The position numbers and the translations under genes were made by a program. Shown here in pieces: positions 39,952-49,633 of a stretch of 64,000 bases of DNA (positions are counted from its first letter, which is position 1; every line of letters begins with the position of its first letter). The stretch comes from Lachnospiraceae bacterium (GTDB lineage: Bacteria > Bacillota > Clostridia > Lachnospirales > Lachnospiraceae), in assembly GCA_017622875.1 (NCBI GenBank), contig JAGAQG010000046.1, positions 16,646-80,645 of the forward strand, read 5' to 3'. The notes beneath the pieces are model-generated. The model was not told the origin of the DNA and ran no database searches. It saw only the letters and a program-made list of their open reading frames with translations.

Positions 39952-40361
39952 TCCTGCAGTTGATTTCAGTATTTATTGGCGTAGTAGGTTTTGCGATTAT
40001 TTTAGAGGTTCAGAAGAAATATCTGCCTTATTGTGGGATATCAGGGATGGTAGGATGGGCAGTTTACCTGCTCTGCCAGAGATTGTTTCCAGTTGGAAGT
40101 ATCTTTTTTAGTTCTTTTTGTATTGCGCTGCTTTCTCAGATTTTTGCCAGAAAGCTAAAATGTCCGATTACGGTATTTTTGATTCCGGGGATTTACCCGT
40201 TTGTGCCTGGAGCAGGTATTTACAGGACAGTTTATTACCTGATCATGGGAGAAAATTCGTTGGCGGGAAATTATTTATTAGACACGCTTACTACCGCAGG
40301 AATGATCGCGCTTGGAATTTATATTGTAGATATTTTGTGGAAACTTCGAAAAGCAAATTGA
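39948..40361 (+). CDS. Threonine/serine exporter family, small part (DUF3815)
   Basis: The 137-residue, four-helix membrane protein ('ILQLISVFIGVVGFAIILEVQKKYLPYCGISGMVGWAVYLL', 'FLIPGIYPFVPGAGIYRTVYYLI') is the second half of a split ThrE exporter. It overlaps its partner by 4 nt, supporting a joint complex. Confidence 0.85.
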   Translation: MILQLISVFIGVVGFAIILEVQKKYLPYCGISGMVGWAVYLLCQRLFPVGSIFFSSFCIALLSQIFARKLKCPITVFLIPGIYPFVPGAGIYRTVYYLIMGENSLAGNYLLDTLTTAGMIALGIYIVDILWKLRKAN

Positions 40362-40423
40362 CAACAATTTAGCACTTTAATATAATAGAGAAATCTATAG
40401 GGATATTTGAAGGAGAATGAAAA

Positions 40424-41692
40424 ATGAAAAAGACTTTTGTGACAAAAGAACAGGTAGAACAGATTGCGGCAAAATATCCGACACCGTTCCATTTATATGA
40501 TGAGAAGGGAATCCGTGAAAATGTCAAAGCTTTAAAAGAGGCATTTGCATGGAACAAAGGATATAGAGAATATTTCGCAGTCAAAGCAACTCCAAATCCA
40601 TATTTAATTAAGATCTTACAGGAATATGACTGTGGATGTGATTGTTCTTCCATGACAGAGTTAATGCTCTCAAAAGCAATCGGTGCAACAGGAGATCATA
40701 TTATGTTTTCTTCCAATGATACACCGGTAGAAGAGTTTGCTTACGCAAATAAATTAGGCGGAATCATCAACCTGGATGATATTACACATATTGAGGCACT
40801 GGAACAGACCTTAGGATATATTCCGGAAACCATTAGCTGCCGTTTTAATCCAGGCGGAGTGTTCAAAATCAGCAATGATATCATGGACAATCCTGGGGAT
40901 GCAAAATACGGTATGACTACTGAACAGATCTTTGAAGCATTTAAAATCTTAAAAAGTAAAGGTGCAAAGAGATTTGGTATTCATGCATTCCTTGCAAGTA
41001 ATACAGTTACAAATGAATATTATCCAATGCTTGCGAAGATTCTTTTTGAACTGGCTGTACAGTTAAAAGAAGAAACGGGAGCAGACATCAAATTTATCAA
41101 TTTATCAGGTGGTATTGGTATTCCTTACAGACCAGATCAGGAACCAAATGATATCAAAGTCATTGGTGAAGGTGTACGTAAAGCTTACGAAGAAGTTTTA
41201 ACACCTGCAGGAATGGATGATGTTGCAATTTATACAGAACTTGGCCGTTACATGATGGGTCCTTATGGATGCCTTGTTACAAAAGCAATTCATGAAAAAC
41301 ATACTCATAAAGAATATATCGGCGTTGATGCATGTGCAGTAAACTTAATGCGTCCTGCAATGTATGGTGCATATCATCATATTACAGTTCTTGGCAAGGA
41401 AAATGAACCATGTGACCACAAATATGATGTGACAGGTTCTCTTTGTGAAAACAATGATAAGTTTGCAATCGACAGAATGTTACCGCAGATTGACAAAGGA
41501 GATTACCTTGTAATTCATGATACAGGTGCTCACGGATTTGCCATGGGTTATAATTACAATGGTAAATTAAAATCTGCAGAAATTCTTTTGAAGGAAGATG
41601 GAAGCGTACAGCTGATCAGACGTGCAGAAACACCAAAGGATTACTTTGCAACATTCGATTGTTTCGAAGAATTTGATTCATTAACAAAATAA
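40424..41692 (+). CDS. lysA: Diaminopimelate decarboxylase
   Basis: The 422-residue PLP enzyme begins 'YPTPFHLYDEKGIRENVKALKEAF' and has the PLP-lysine motif 'EYFAVKATPNPYLIKIL'. It also carries 'GGIGIPYRPDQ', 'ELGRYMMGPYGCLVTKAI' and a C-terminal 'DVTGSLCENNDKF' active-site segment. It makes lysine from meso-diaminopimelate. A 15-bp-stem terminator follows immediately. Confidence 0.88.
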   Translation: MKKTFVTKEQVEQIAAKYPTPFHLYDEKGIRENVKALKEAFAWNKGYREYFAVKATPNPYLIKILQEYDCGCDCSSMTELMLSKAIGATGDHIMFSSNDTPVEEFAYANKLGGIINLDDITHIEALEQTLGYIPETISCRFNPGGVFKISNDIMDNPGDAKYGMTTEQIFEAFKILKSKGAKRFGIHAFLASNTVTNEYYPMLAKILFELAVQLKEETGADIKFINLSGGIGIPYRPDQEPNDIKVIGEGVRKAYEEVLTPAGMDDVAIYTELGRYMMGPYGCLVTKAIHEKHTHKEYIGVDACAVNLMRPAMYGAYHHITVLGKENEPCDHKYDVTGSLCENNDKFAIDRMLPQIDKGDYLVIHDTGAHGFAMGYNYNGKLKSAEILLKEDGSVQLIRRAETPKDYFATFDCFEEFDSLTK

Positions 41693-41701
41693 GTGTAAGG
41701 A

Positions 41702-41751
41702 GGCTGTTACAAAATAGTTTTGGGTAATTATTTTGTAACAGTCTTTTTTTT
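41702..41751 (+). terminator. Strong terminator between lysA and the STAND gene
   Basis: A 15-bp stem (GGCTGTTACAAAATA with TATTTTGTAACAGTC, one G-T) and a 12-nt loop are followed by eight T. It ends 20 nt before the ATG of the next gene, leaving no room for a separate promoter between them. Confidence 0.88.
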
Positions 41752-41770
41752 GATACAGGGGGAGAGGGTA

Positions 41771-44700
41771 ATGAAACACATTTTTATTTCCAGTACATTC
41801 AGAGATATGCAGGCAGAACGAGATCTGGTACAGGAGCGTGTGCTGCCGGAATTAAAAGAGAAGGCGAGAAAGTATGGAGAAAATGTAGGAGTTATTGATC
41901 TGCGTTGGGGTGTTGACACTTCAGAATTGGAAACAGAAGAAGGGTCCAGAAAGGTTCTCTCAGTATGCCTTGATGAAATTGAAAGAAGTCATCCGTATAT
42001 GCTGATCTTTGTGGGAGAGCGTTATGGGTGGATTCCGGATGCTAAAATGATTCAGAATGCCGTGGAAGAAAAAGCGGATAAAATTATTTTGGATGATTTT
42101 GAAAAGAGTATCACTGCTCTGGAAATTGAATTCGGGGCATTGTCGGAATATTATGGAGAGTTAGATAAATGTGTAGTATGCTTTCGTTCGCCGCTGGCTC
42201 ATTTGATATCTGATGAAGAAGAGAAAAAGATTTATCTGGAAACAAATCCGAATGCTGTAAAGAAACTTCAAACTTTACAGGAACGTATGAAAAAGCTTCT
42301 CGGAGGCAGAGTTATTGAATACACAGCAGACTGGAATGAGAAAGAAAAACTGTTTGAAAATTTCAGAACCGTAAATGGGGAGGCACTGGAAGATGCAATT
42401 TCCAATGCCTATTTGACAATGTTTCAAAAGAACTGGGAAGATTGCGCAAACCTTACATGGCAGCAGAAGGAGCAGTTAGAGGTTCAGGCTCTTATGGAGA
42501 GCAAATTAAAAAGCTTTCGAGGAAGAAAAGCTTTGATAGAACAGTATATTCAGCAAATTGAGAAAACCAATGTTTTGATTCTTCAGGGAAACGTAGGCAG
42601 TGGAAAGACAAGTATTCTGTGTAAAATCATGCAGAAACTGGAAAATGATGATAAAAAAGTATTTCGCTTTATATCAGGAAATTCCGCAAGAAGCAGCAGT
42701 GCATTTGACCTGTTGAAGCAGATGGTATGGTTTTTAGAAGAACTGCTTGAAGTTCGTGAACATTTTAAAGCAGATGATTCAGAATATCACTTCGAAAACA
42801 AAAAACAGGAAAAGAGCAGTAAGTACAAAGAATGGATGAAGAGAATGGAATTGCTTTGTGAGCAGATTCCATCAGAGCTTTCTGTTTATTTCTGCATTGA
42901 TGCTTTAGATCAGTTAGAACAGGACGAGCATGTGAAAAAAATGGATTTTATACCATTTGAACGTGAAAATATCCATATCATTGCCACGTGTACTCCGGAA
43001 TTTCAGCTCCCGGTTGCTTTTGAGACCCCTAAAAGATTTGTTGAAAAGGTTCCGCTGCTCTCTGTAGATGATGCAATGGAAGTAATTGCAGGTTTAAGTG
43101 CCGGAAGTTATAAAACAGTTTATGAAATCATTAAATCTGTAATGCTTGAGAAAGCGGATGCAGGAAATCCATTATATTTAAGCTTTTTGATGCAGCGATT
43201 AAATATGATGAATCAGGAGGAACTTCGAAATGCTGTCAATGAGCAGGAAATTATTGAGATGGGAGTTCAAATCGTTAAAAATATTCCTGAAGATCTGGAA
43301 TCTGCGGCAGTCCATGTCCTTGACGGGGCGATCAGAAGACTGACAGATACGCCAAAAGCATTGAAAGAGATACAGAACCTTCTGGCAGTTTCCAGAAACG
43401 GTCTTCGCGTAGAAGATTTAAAAAATATGGTGGAAGCGGATGGAAACATTTATCAGACGCTGGACATGACACGATTGATGAAATATCTGGAAGATTTCTA
43501 TGTTTTATATAGTGATGGAAGAATAGATTTTGGGCATAAGATCATCAGAAAAGGATTACGCGAAAAGCTTAGAGATGAAAAAATTTATCAGCAGAAGATC
43601 TTAAATTATCTGAAAAAGCTTCCGGAAGAAGATTCTCTGAGAAACAGAGAGGGAATGTATTTTGCCCGTGAGCTGGATGATTTGGAATTTGGAGAAGAAC
43701 TGCTGATTGAGGCCCGAAAGGAAGGAAAAAAAGAACTTTTAAGAGCAATTGCAGACGAAGCAGTGAAAGATCAGGGAGATTTTTATTGCAGAATTATTCG
43801 AAACGTTACAGCGGCTCATGATGAAAACAGAACTGCATATATGAGAGCATTCTTTTTGGAGAATTTTGATGAACTTTTAGACAGTTCTGAGGCAGAACAA
43901 CAGACTATTGGAAAAATTCTTCATGAAGTAGAATGTTTGTGTAGGGAAAGCTATGAAAAGAGTCAGGCTTTATGGAATCTGCGGCCGCTGGCAATTTGTT
44001 GGGGAAAATTGGGATCCTATTATAAGTCTCAGGGAGATTATAAAAATGCTGAGGTTTATTACAAAAAATATGTGTGGGGAATCGAACAGAGTAATCAAGA
44101 GACAGGAACTACAATGAGCTTTGAATCTCTTTCCAATGCAAATATGAAATTAGGAGACCTTTATGAAACAAAAGGACTTTATAAGGAAGCAAAGGAATCT
44201 TTTGAAAAGGCATTGTCTTATAGTGAACATGGATATGAAAAATCCCGTTGGTTATCAAGCTACTCGTTGATAGCAAAAGCGAATGGAAAACTGGCAAATA
44301 TTTATATGATGTTGGGAGATTATGAAGAATCAGAAAAATATTGGCTTAGTTTTCATGAAAACAGTAAAAGGCTTTATGAAGAGGCAGGAGATTCAGCTTT
44401 GTGGTATTTGATGGCCAGTAATGATGGACTGGGAATCATTTGTGAAGAGAAGAAACAATATGCAAAAGCTGAAGCAAATTATCGGGAAGCATTGGAATAT
44501 GGCAAAAGAAGATATGAGAAGTTTAAGGATTTAGGAAGCTTGAGTGATTTGGCCTCATTAAGACGAAAAGTTGGAGTAATCTGCGAAAAGCAAAGACGTT
44601 TCAAGGAGGCAGAAGTTTTGTATTTTGAAGCTTTGCAGAACAGTAAGCAGCTTCACGAAAAACAGAACAATGTACATAGTCTTCATGAGCTTGGACTCAG

Positions 44701-45664
44701 CACGGAGTATTTGGGACTTTTATATGATGCACAGGAGCAGTATGAAAAGGCTGAAGAATATTATGTGACATATTTACAATATAACGAAGAACTTTATACT
44801 CAATTAAAGTATTTAAAGAGTTTGAAAAGATTAGCAATCGCGAAAGAGCATATGGGATATGTCTGCGAGATGCAGGAACGCTATAACGAAGCAGAAAAGT
44901 ACTATGGAGAAAGTCTGGAACATTATGAATACATTTACCAGAAGACGAAGAATATTTCTTCACTTAGGGATCTGGCTGTTGGAAATGAAAGAATGGGGTG
45001 TGTTTACGAAACTGAAGAGAACTATATAGAAGCAGAAAAATACTTTGCAAATGAATTAAAATACAGCCGTGAGTTATATCAAAAAACAAATTCCTTGAAA
45101 GATATTCATATGATGGCAATCGCATGTTCTAATCTGGCTGGAATAAGCAGAACTTATCAAAAATACGAAAGTGCTGAGCAGTATTATAAAGAAGGAATGG
45201 GGTATTATGAGCAGATTCATATGAAGGAGAACAGCATAAACAGTCTGGAATCTTTATCAATCTGTTTGGAAAATATGGGTTCACTTTACCGTATGCAGAA
45301 GCTTTATGAAGAAGCAGTACAATGTTTTAGAAAAAGCATCGGATACAGTGAAGAAATTGCTGCGAGAATCAGAGATGAATACAGTTTAAAAGATCTGGCA
45401 CTGGGATATGAAAAGCTTGGAAACACATTTGCAGAGATTAAAAATTTATCGGATGCGAAGGAAAGCTATGAGAAGGCTTTGACTTTATCCAATGAAATTT
45501 ATGAATTGCATGGTACAGATACAAATAAAAGGCGGATTGAAAGAATCTCTGAAAAACTGGATGAATTAAATACAGCGGAAATAAGGAAAGAGTCAGAAGA
45601 GATAGAAACAAAACCTGAAACATTATTTTCAAAATTATTCAGGAGAATAAAGAAAAACCCTTGA
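41771..45664 (+). CDS. DUF4062-STAND NTPase-TPR protein, 1297 aa
   Basis: Three parts are visible. Residues 1-170 are DUF4062, a TIR-like module ('KHIFISSTFRDMQAERDLVQERVLPELK', 'IDLRWGVDTSELETEEG', 'FVGERYGWIP'). Residues about 250-480 are a STAND/NACHT-type ATPase with P-loop 'GNVGSGKTS' (273-281) and Walker B 'YFCIDALDQLEQ' (D377). A helical stretch leads to roughly 14 tetratricopeptide repeats (about 750-1270), each with 'Y-x2-AE-x-YY' spacing. STAND-TPR proteins often serve as sensors in signalling and antiviral defence. ATG 41771 follows GGGGGAGAGGGTA. Confidence 0.85.
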   Translation: MKHIFISSTFRDMQAERDLVQERVLPELKEKARKYGENVGVIDLRWGVDTSELETEEGSRKVLSVCLDEIERSHPYMLIFVGERYGWIPDAKMIQNAVEEKADKIILDDFEKSITALEIEFGALSEYYGELDKCVVCFRSPLAHLISDEEEKKIYLETNPNAVKKLQTLQERMKKLLGGRVIEYTADWNEKEKLFENFRTVNGEALEDAISNAYLTMFQKNWEDCANLTWQQKEQLEVQALMESKLKSFRGRKALIEQYIQQIEKTNVLILQGNVGSGKTSILCKIMQKLENDDKKVFRFISGNSARSSSAFDLLKQMVWFLEELLEVREHFKADDSEYHFENKKQEKSSKYKEWMKRMELLCEQIPSELSVYFCIDALDQLEQDEHVKKMDFIPFERENIHIIATCTPEFQLPVAFETPKRFVEKVPLLSVDDAMEVIAGLSAGSYKTVYEIIKSVMLEKADAGNPLYLSFLMQRLNMMNQEELRNAVNEQEIIEMGVQIVKNIPEDLESAAVHVLDGAIRRLTDTPKALKEIQNLLAVSRNGLRVEDLKNMVEADGNIYQTLDMTRLMKYLEDFYVLYSDGRIDFGHKIIRKGLREKLRDEKIYQQKILNYLKKLPEEDSLRNREGMYFARELDDLEFGEELLIEARKEGKKELLRAIADEAVKDQGDFYCRIIRNVTAAHDENRTAYMRAFFLENFDELLDSSEAEQQTIGKILHEVECLCRESYEKSQALWNLRPLAICWGKLGSYYKSQGDYKNAEVYYKKYVWGIEQSNQETGTTMSFESLSNANMKLGDLYETKGLYKEAKESFEKALSYSEHGYEKSRWLSSYSLIAKANGKLANIYMMLGDYEESEKYWLSFHENSKRLYEEAGDSALWYLMASNDGLGIICEEKKQYAKAEANYREALEYGKRRYEKFKDLGSLSDLASLRRKVGVICEKQRRFKEAEVLYFEALQNSKQLHEKQNNVHSLHELGLSTEYLGLLYDAQEQYEKAEEYYVTYLQYNEELYTQLKYLKSLKRLAIAKEHMGYVCEMQERYNEAEKYYGESLEHYEYIYQKTKNISSLRDLAVGNERMGCVYETEENYIEAEKYFANELKYSRELYQKTNSLKDIHMMAIACSNLAGISRTYQKYESAEQYYKEGMGYYEQIHMKENSINSLESLSICLENMGSLYRMQKLYEEAVQCFRKSIGYSEEIAARIRDEYSLKDLALGYEKLGNTFAEIKNLSDAKESYEKALTLSNEIYELHGTDTNKRRIERISEKLDELNTAEIRKESEEIETKPETLFSKLFRRIKKNP

Positions 45665-45680
45665 TTTTTCAAGGGTTTTT
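45656..45680. terminator. Bidirectional terminator
   Basis: AACCCTTGA pairs with TCAAGGGTT around a TTTT loop; the last codons of the STAND gene lie in the stem. T-runs follow on both strands, so it can end that gene and the convergent tRNA-Leu transcript. Confidence 0.8.
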
Positions 45681-45682
45681 TA

Positions 45683-45765
45683 TGCAGGAGATGGGACTTG
45701 AACCCACACGCTGTTGCCAGCGTCAGATTTTGAGTCTGATGCGTCTGCCATTCCGCCACTCCTGC
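45683..45765 (-). tRNA. tRNA-Leu(CAA)
   Basis: The minus strand gives a class II tRNA with acceptor GCAGGAG/CTCCTGC, anticodon arm CAGA-CTCAAAA-TCTG (anticodon CAA), a long variable arm (CGCTGG...CAGCG) and T-arm GTGGG-TTCAAGT-CCCAT. Discriminator A73 fits leucine. No CCA is encoded. Confidence 0.92.
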
Positions 45766-45903
45766 GCACTATTTTGCTGACTGAGCTATAGTAACACATT
45801 CCAAATAGTTTTGCAAGTGCTTTTTCAAAAAAGAGAGGTTGTGTAAATATGTGGTGGAGTGGTATCATAGGGCTAAGATAACGCCTCAGGGAGGATGAAA
45901 GAG

Positions 45904-47676
45904 ATGATTTGGAATATTGGAATTTATTTATCAGGTGCAGTTTTTCTTGTAACAATCGTTATCATTTTATTGACTGCAAGGAAAAACAACAGTATAAAAA
46001 TAGAAAATAAATTGACTTTTTTAATGGGCGGTATCGCAGTTTCTGCAATATTTTTCTTTTTTCCAATTTGCTACACAATCTATCAGGGTGGTGCAAGTGG
46101 ACTATTTATCAGTATTTTTGAAACAGTCCACAACGTTCTATTATTGTTTGTAGTTTGTGGTGATCTTGGCTTGATCAGCGAATCAGTGGTGGACTTAGAG
46201 CCTGGCTTACGCACTGCATATGAAGTTTTTGGAGCATTTTTCGTAACATTTTCTCCGCTCCTGACTTTTGGAGCAGTGCTGTCTCTGTTTAAGAATGCAT
46301 TAATGTATCAGAAATTTCTGATGCATTATTTTTCAGATGCTTACATATTTTCAGAATTAAATGAAAAATCACTGGCTCTCGCAGAAAGTTTAAAAGATGC
46401 GGATAAAAAATGTCTCCTGATTTTTACGGATGTCTTTGAAAACGAAGAGGAACGCAGCTATGAGCTTGGAAACAATGCCAATGCATTGGGGGCTCTTTGT
46501 TTTAAATCGGATATTGCCTCTATAGATTTTAAATTCCACAGTAAAAAAAGTCAGCTTCATTTTATGGTCATGGGTGAGGATGAATCTGAAAATATTTCAC
46601 AGACACTGACACTTACTCAAAAATATCAGGAATGTGAAAATGTAAGAATTGATGTTTTTGCAAAATCCATAGAAGCCGAACTGCTTCTTAAAACAGTGGA
46701 AAAAGGAAAAATAAAAATGATTCGCCGCTTAAACGATGTTCAGTCTTTGATATCAAGAATCCTCTATGAGACTGGTGGAGAGATTTTTGAGCATAGTATT
46801 GAAGAAAGTGGTGAAAAACGAATCTCGGCCCTGATTCTTGGTATGGGGCAGTATGGTCTTGAAATGGCAAAAGCACTGACCTGGTTTTGTCAGATGACAG
46901 GATATCGTTTTGAAATGAACGTGATTGACAGGAATCCGGATGCAGAAGAAAATTTTGAAATGCTTTGTCCGGAGCTGTTGTCACCGAAATATAATGGCAC
47001 CTGTATTGATGGGGAACCACAGTATAAAATCAATATTTACTCTGGTATGGATGTAAATACAAGCAGTTTTAGAAAATTGTTGGGACAGATACCTTCTCCG
47101 ACCTATGTATTTGTATGTCTTGGAAGCGATGCACAGAATGTGAAATCAGCGATAGACATCAGATCTTACTATGCAGAGAATGAGTTTCAGCCAAGAATTC
47201 AGGCTGTTCTATATAACAGCAGTGAGAAGGATGCTTTATATAAAGCAAAGTATAATGACAGAAATGATACCGCGGAGTACAAAATTGATTTTGTAGGAGA
47301 TATTAAAACTTCCTATTCTCAGGAAGTAATTTTAAATTCTGAGGTAGAAAAGAAAGCATTGGAGCGTCATCTGTTGTGGGGTTGCGAAGAGTCTTTTTGG
47401 CGATATGAATATAACTATCGCTCTTCTGTAGCATCAGCAATTCATCATAAGATGAAGCAGCTTTGCAATATTCCATATGCAGAGGTTTCGCCAGAGAAAC
47501 GCCCGGATAAGGAAAGGGATGCACTGCGTAAATTGGAACATTGCAGATGGTCGGCATATGTGCGTTCCGAAGGCTATACATACGGGAAAAAAAGAAATGA
47601 TTTAGCAAAAAAACATCCTTGTCTGGTTCCTTATGATCAGTTATCAGAAGCAGAGAAAGCGAAGGATGATGTATAA
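45904..47676 (+). CDS. Membrane protein with RCK/TrkA-N-like domains and a C-terminal RyR domain, 590 aa
   Basis: The N-terminal 140 residues contain four transmembrane helices. Two Rossmann-like segments follow: one around 'AYIFSELNEKSLALAESLKDADKKCLLIFTDVFENEEER' (about 155-190) and a second with 'ALILGMGQYGLEMAKALTW' (about 300-320), a TrkA-N type GxGxxG. The C-terminus is an RyR repeat ('LRKLEHCRWSAYVRSEGYTYG...HPCLVPYDQLSEAEKAKDD'). RyR domains bind nucleotide-like ligands and are known in bacteria beside RCK-like channels. ATG 45904 is 9 nt after GGGAGG; ATG 45895 is too close. Confidence 0.75.
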   Translation: MIWNIGIYLSGAVFLVTIVIILLTARKNNSIKIENKLTFLMGGIAVSAIFFFFPICYTIYQGGASGLFISIFETVHNVLLLFVVCGDLGLISESVVDLEPGLRTAYEVFGAFFVTFSPLLTFGAVLSLFKNALMYQKFLMHYFSDAYIFSELNEKSLALAESLKDADKKCLLIFTDVFENEEERSYELGNNANALGALCFKSDIASIDFKFHSKKSQLHFMVMGEDESENISQTLTLTQKYQECENVRIDVFAKSIEAELLLKTVEKGKIKMIRRLNDVQSLISRILYETGGEIFEHSIEESGEKRISALILGMGQYGLEMAKALTWFCQMTGYRFEMNVIDRNPDAEENFEMLCPELLSPKYNGTCIDGEPQYKINIYSGMDVNTSSFRKLLGQIPSPTYVFVCLGSDAQNVKSAIDIRSYYAENEFQPRIQAVLYNSSEKDALYKAKYNDRNDTAEYKIDFVGDIKTSYSQEVILNSEVEKKALERHLLWGCEESFWRYEYNYRSSVASAIHHKMKQLCNIPYAEVSPEKRPDKERDALRKLEHCRWSAYVRSEGYTYGKKRNDLAKKHPCLVPYDQLSEAEKAKDDV

Positions 47677-47701
47677 AAATAGAAAACAGGAGTGATTGAT
47701 A

Positions 47702-49633
47702 ATGCCGGAACAGTTTTATAGAGAAGCATTAAAATTGGGACAGAAAGAAAAACGACATTTAATCAGTAAAGGACATTACCCATACCTTCCAGTTATGGAA
47801 GATATGATGTCAAAGGAACGGTTAAATTCCGGTACACGTTTAGGCGTCATGCAGATTCCAGCAGAATTTATTGTCGGAACTAAAACTGAAGGACGTACCA
47901 ATGCATTTGCAGCAAACTTTATGCCCCTTTTAGACGAAGATACAGAATTTGCCCGCAAATGGAAAAATCTTTGTAAGGCCCATTTGGAAGAAGGAATCCG
48001 TGAACCGGTAAAGGTTTATGAATATATGAACCGCTTCTATGTGGAGGAGGGCAACAAAAGAGTCAGCGTACTGAAGTTTTTTGGTGCAGTTTCAATTCCT
48101 GCGCAGGTGACAAGAATTCTGCCGCCAAAGGGAGATGCACCGGAATTAAAAATTTATTATGAATTTTTAGACTTTTATAAATACACAAAAATAAATTATA
48201 TTGAATTTTCTAACGAGGGAGACTATGTGAAACTTCAGAAACTGATGGGAAAGGCTGTAGATGAAGTATGGGATGAAGATGAGGCTGCGAAATTCCGTGC
48301 AAATTTCTATTATTTCCGTCAGATGTTCGAGTCTCTGGGAGGCAACGACTTACAGTGTACCACAGGAGATGCATTTTTAAGATACATTAATATTTATGGT
48401 TATGTGTCCTTTAAGGAAAAGAGCGGAGCAGAAATAAAGAAAGAGATTCAGAAAATCTGGGAAGAATTTGAGCTTTTACAGGAAAAGGAATCCATTGATA
48501 TTAAATTAGATCCGGAAGAAGAGCGTAAGAGCAAAAAATCATTGCTTGAAATCATGTTTGGTGAAGAATACCGGGTACTTCATGTTGCTTTTATACATGA
48601 TAAGACACCAGAGGAGTCTGGATGGACTTATGGACATGAGCTTGGAAGAGAGCATGTTGAAAAAGCATTTGACGGTAAGATCATAACGAAATCTTACAAT
48701 TATGCCATGGGAGCGCCGGAAGAGGTCATCGAACATGCAATTAAGGAGGGCAGCGAGGTTATTTTTACAACTTCCCCGAAGCTTTTAAATGCCAGTCTGG
48801 CAGCAGCAGTAAAGCATCCTGACAAATTGATCTTAAACTGCTCTTTAAATAAGTCACATCGATATATCCGCACTTACTATGCAAGAATGTATGAAGCAAA
48901 ATTCATCATTGGAGCAATTGCAGGAACTCTGGCTGAAAACGATATGGTGGGCTATCTTGCCGATTATCCGATTTATGGTCAGATTGCCGGAATCAATGCA
49001 TTTGCCCTTGGCGTTGCGATGGTAAATCCACGGGCAAAAGTTTATCTTGAATGGTCCTGCGTAGATGGTGTTCAAAATGCTCTTAGCAGGCTGAGAGAAA
49101 GAGGTATTACGCTGATTTCATCTCAGGACCTTGAAAAGGCAAGTGGTGATGAGAGAAGACCAATCGGACTTTTCAGATTTGATGAAAATGGACGTACAAA
49201 TCTTGCAATGCCGGTATGGCACTGGGGCGTTTACTATGAAAAACTGATTCAAAGTATTTTAAACAGAACTATGCAGCTTCAGTATGAAACAAGCAATAAA
49301 GCGTTAAATTATTACTGGGGAATGTCCGCAGGTGTTGTAGAATTGATTTATTCTAAAAATCTGCCGGAGGGAGTTAAAAAGCTTGCGAAGCTTCTGGAAA
49401 ACACAATCTGCAGCGGTGTCTATAATCCATTCTGTGGTCCAATTCAGGTACAGTCTGGAGAAATTTTTGACAAAGAGGGACAGGGCGTAAATCTGGAGCA
49501 GATTATTACCATGGATTGGCTGTCTGCAAACATTGAGGGTACCATTCCGGAGTACAAAGAGTTAAATTCGGAAGGAAAGGAAACGGTGGAAAGTGCCGGT
49601 GCGCCTGCAAAGGCTCAAGGTGAAAACGAATGA
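47702..49633 (+). CDS. ParB-like domain fused to a BMP-family binding protein, cytosolic
   Basis: The 643-residue protein starts with a ParB/sulfiredoxin-like module (about 40-150: 'RLGVMQIPAEFIVGTKTEGRTNAFAANFMPLL', 'VYEYMNRFYVEEGNKRVSVLKFFG'). From about 290 it is a BMP-type substrate-binding domain ('RVLHVAFIHDKTPEESGWTYGHELGREHVEKAF', 'VIFTTSPKLLNASLAAAVKHP'). There is no signal peptide or lipobox, so it works in the cytoplasm, perhaps sensing a nucleoside. It lies 26 nt after the RyR gene and overlaps the phosphoesterase start by 4 nt. Confidence 0.75.
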   Translation: MPEQFYREALKLGQKEKRHLISKGHYPYLPVMEDMMSKERLNSGTRLGVMQIPAEFIVGTKTEGRTNAFAANFMPLLDEDTEFARKWKNLCKAHLEEGIREPVKVYEYMNRFYVEEGNKRVSVLKFFGAVSIPAQVTRILPPKGDAPELKIYYEFLDFYKYTKINYIEFSNEGDYVKLQKLMGKAVDEVWDEDEAAKFRANFYYFRQMFESLGGNDLQCTTGDAFLRYINIYGYVSFKEKSGAEIKKEIQKIWEEFELLQEKESIDIKLDPEEERKSKKSLLEIMFGEEYRVLHVAFIHDKTPEESGWTYGHELGREHVEKAFDGKIITKSYNYAMGAPEEVIEHAIKEGSEVIFTTSPKLLNASLAAAVKHPDKLILNCSLNKSHRYIRTYYARMYEAKFIIGAIAGTLAENDMVGYLADYPIYGQIAGINAFALGVAMVNPRAKVYLEWSCVDGVQNALSRLRERGITLISSQDLEKASGDERRPIGLFRFDENGRTNLAMPVWHWGVYYEKLIQSILNRTMQLQYETSNKALNYYWGMSAGVVELIYSKNLPEGVKKLAKLLENTICSGVYNPFCGPIQVQSGEIFDKEGQGVNLEQIITMDWLSANIEGTIPEYKELNSEGKETVESAGAPAKAQGENE

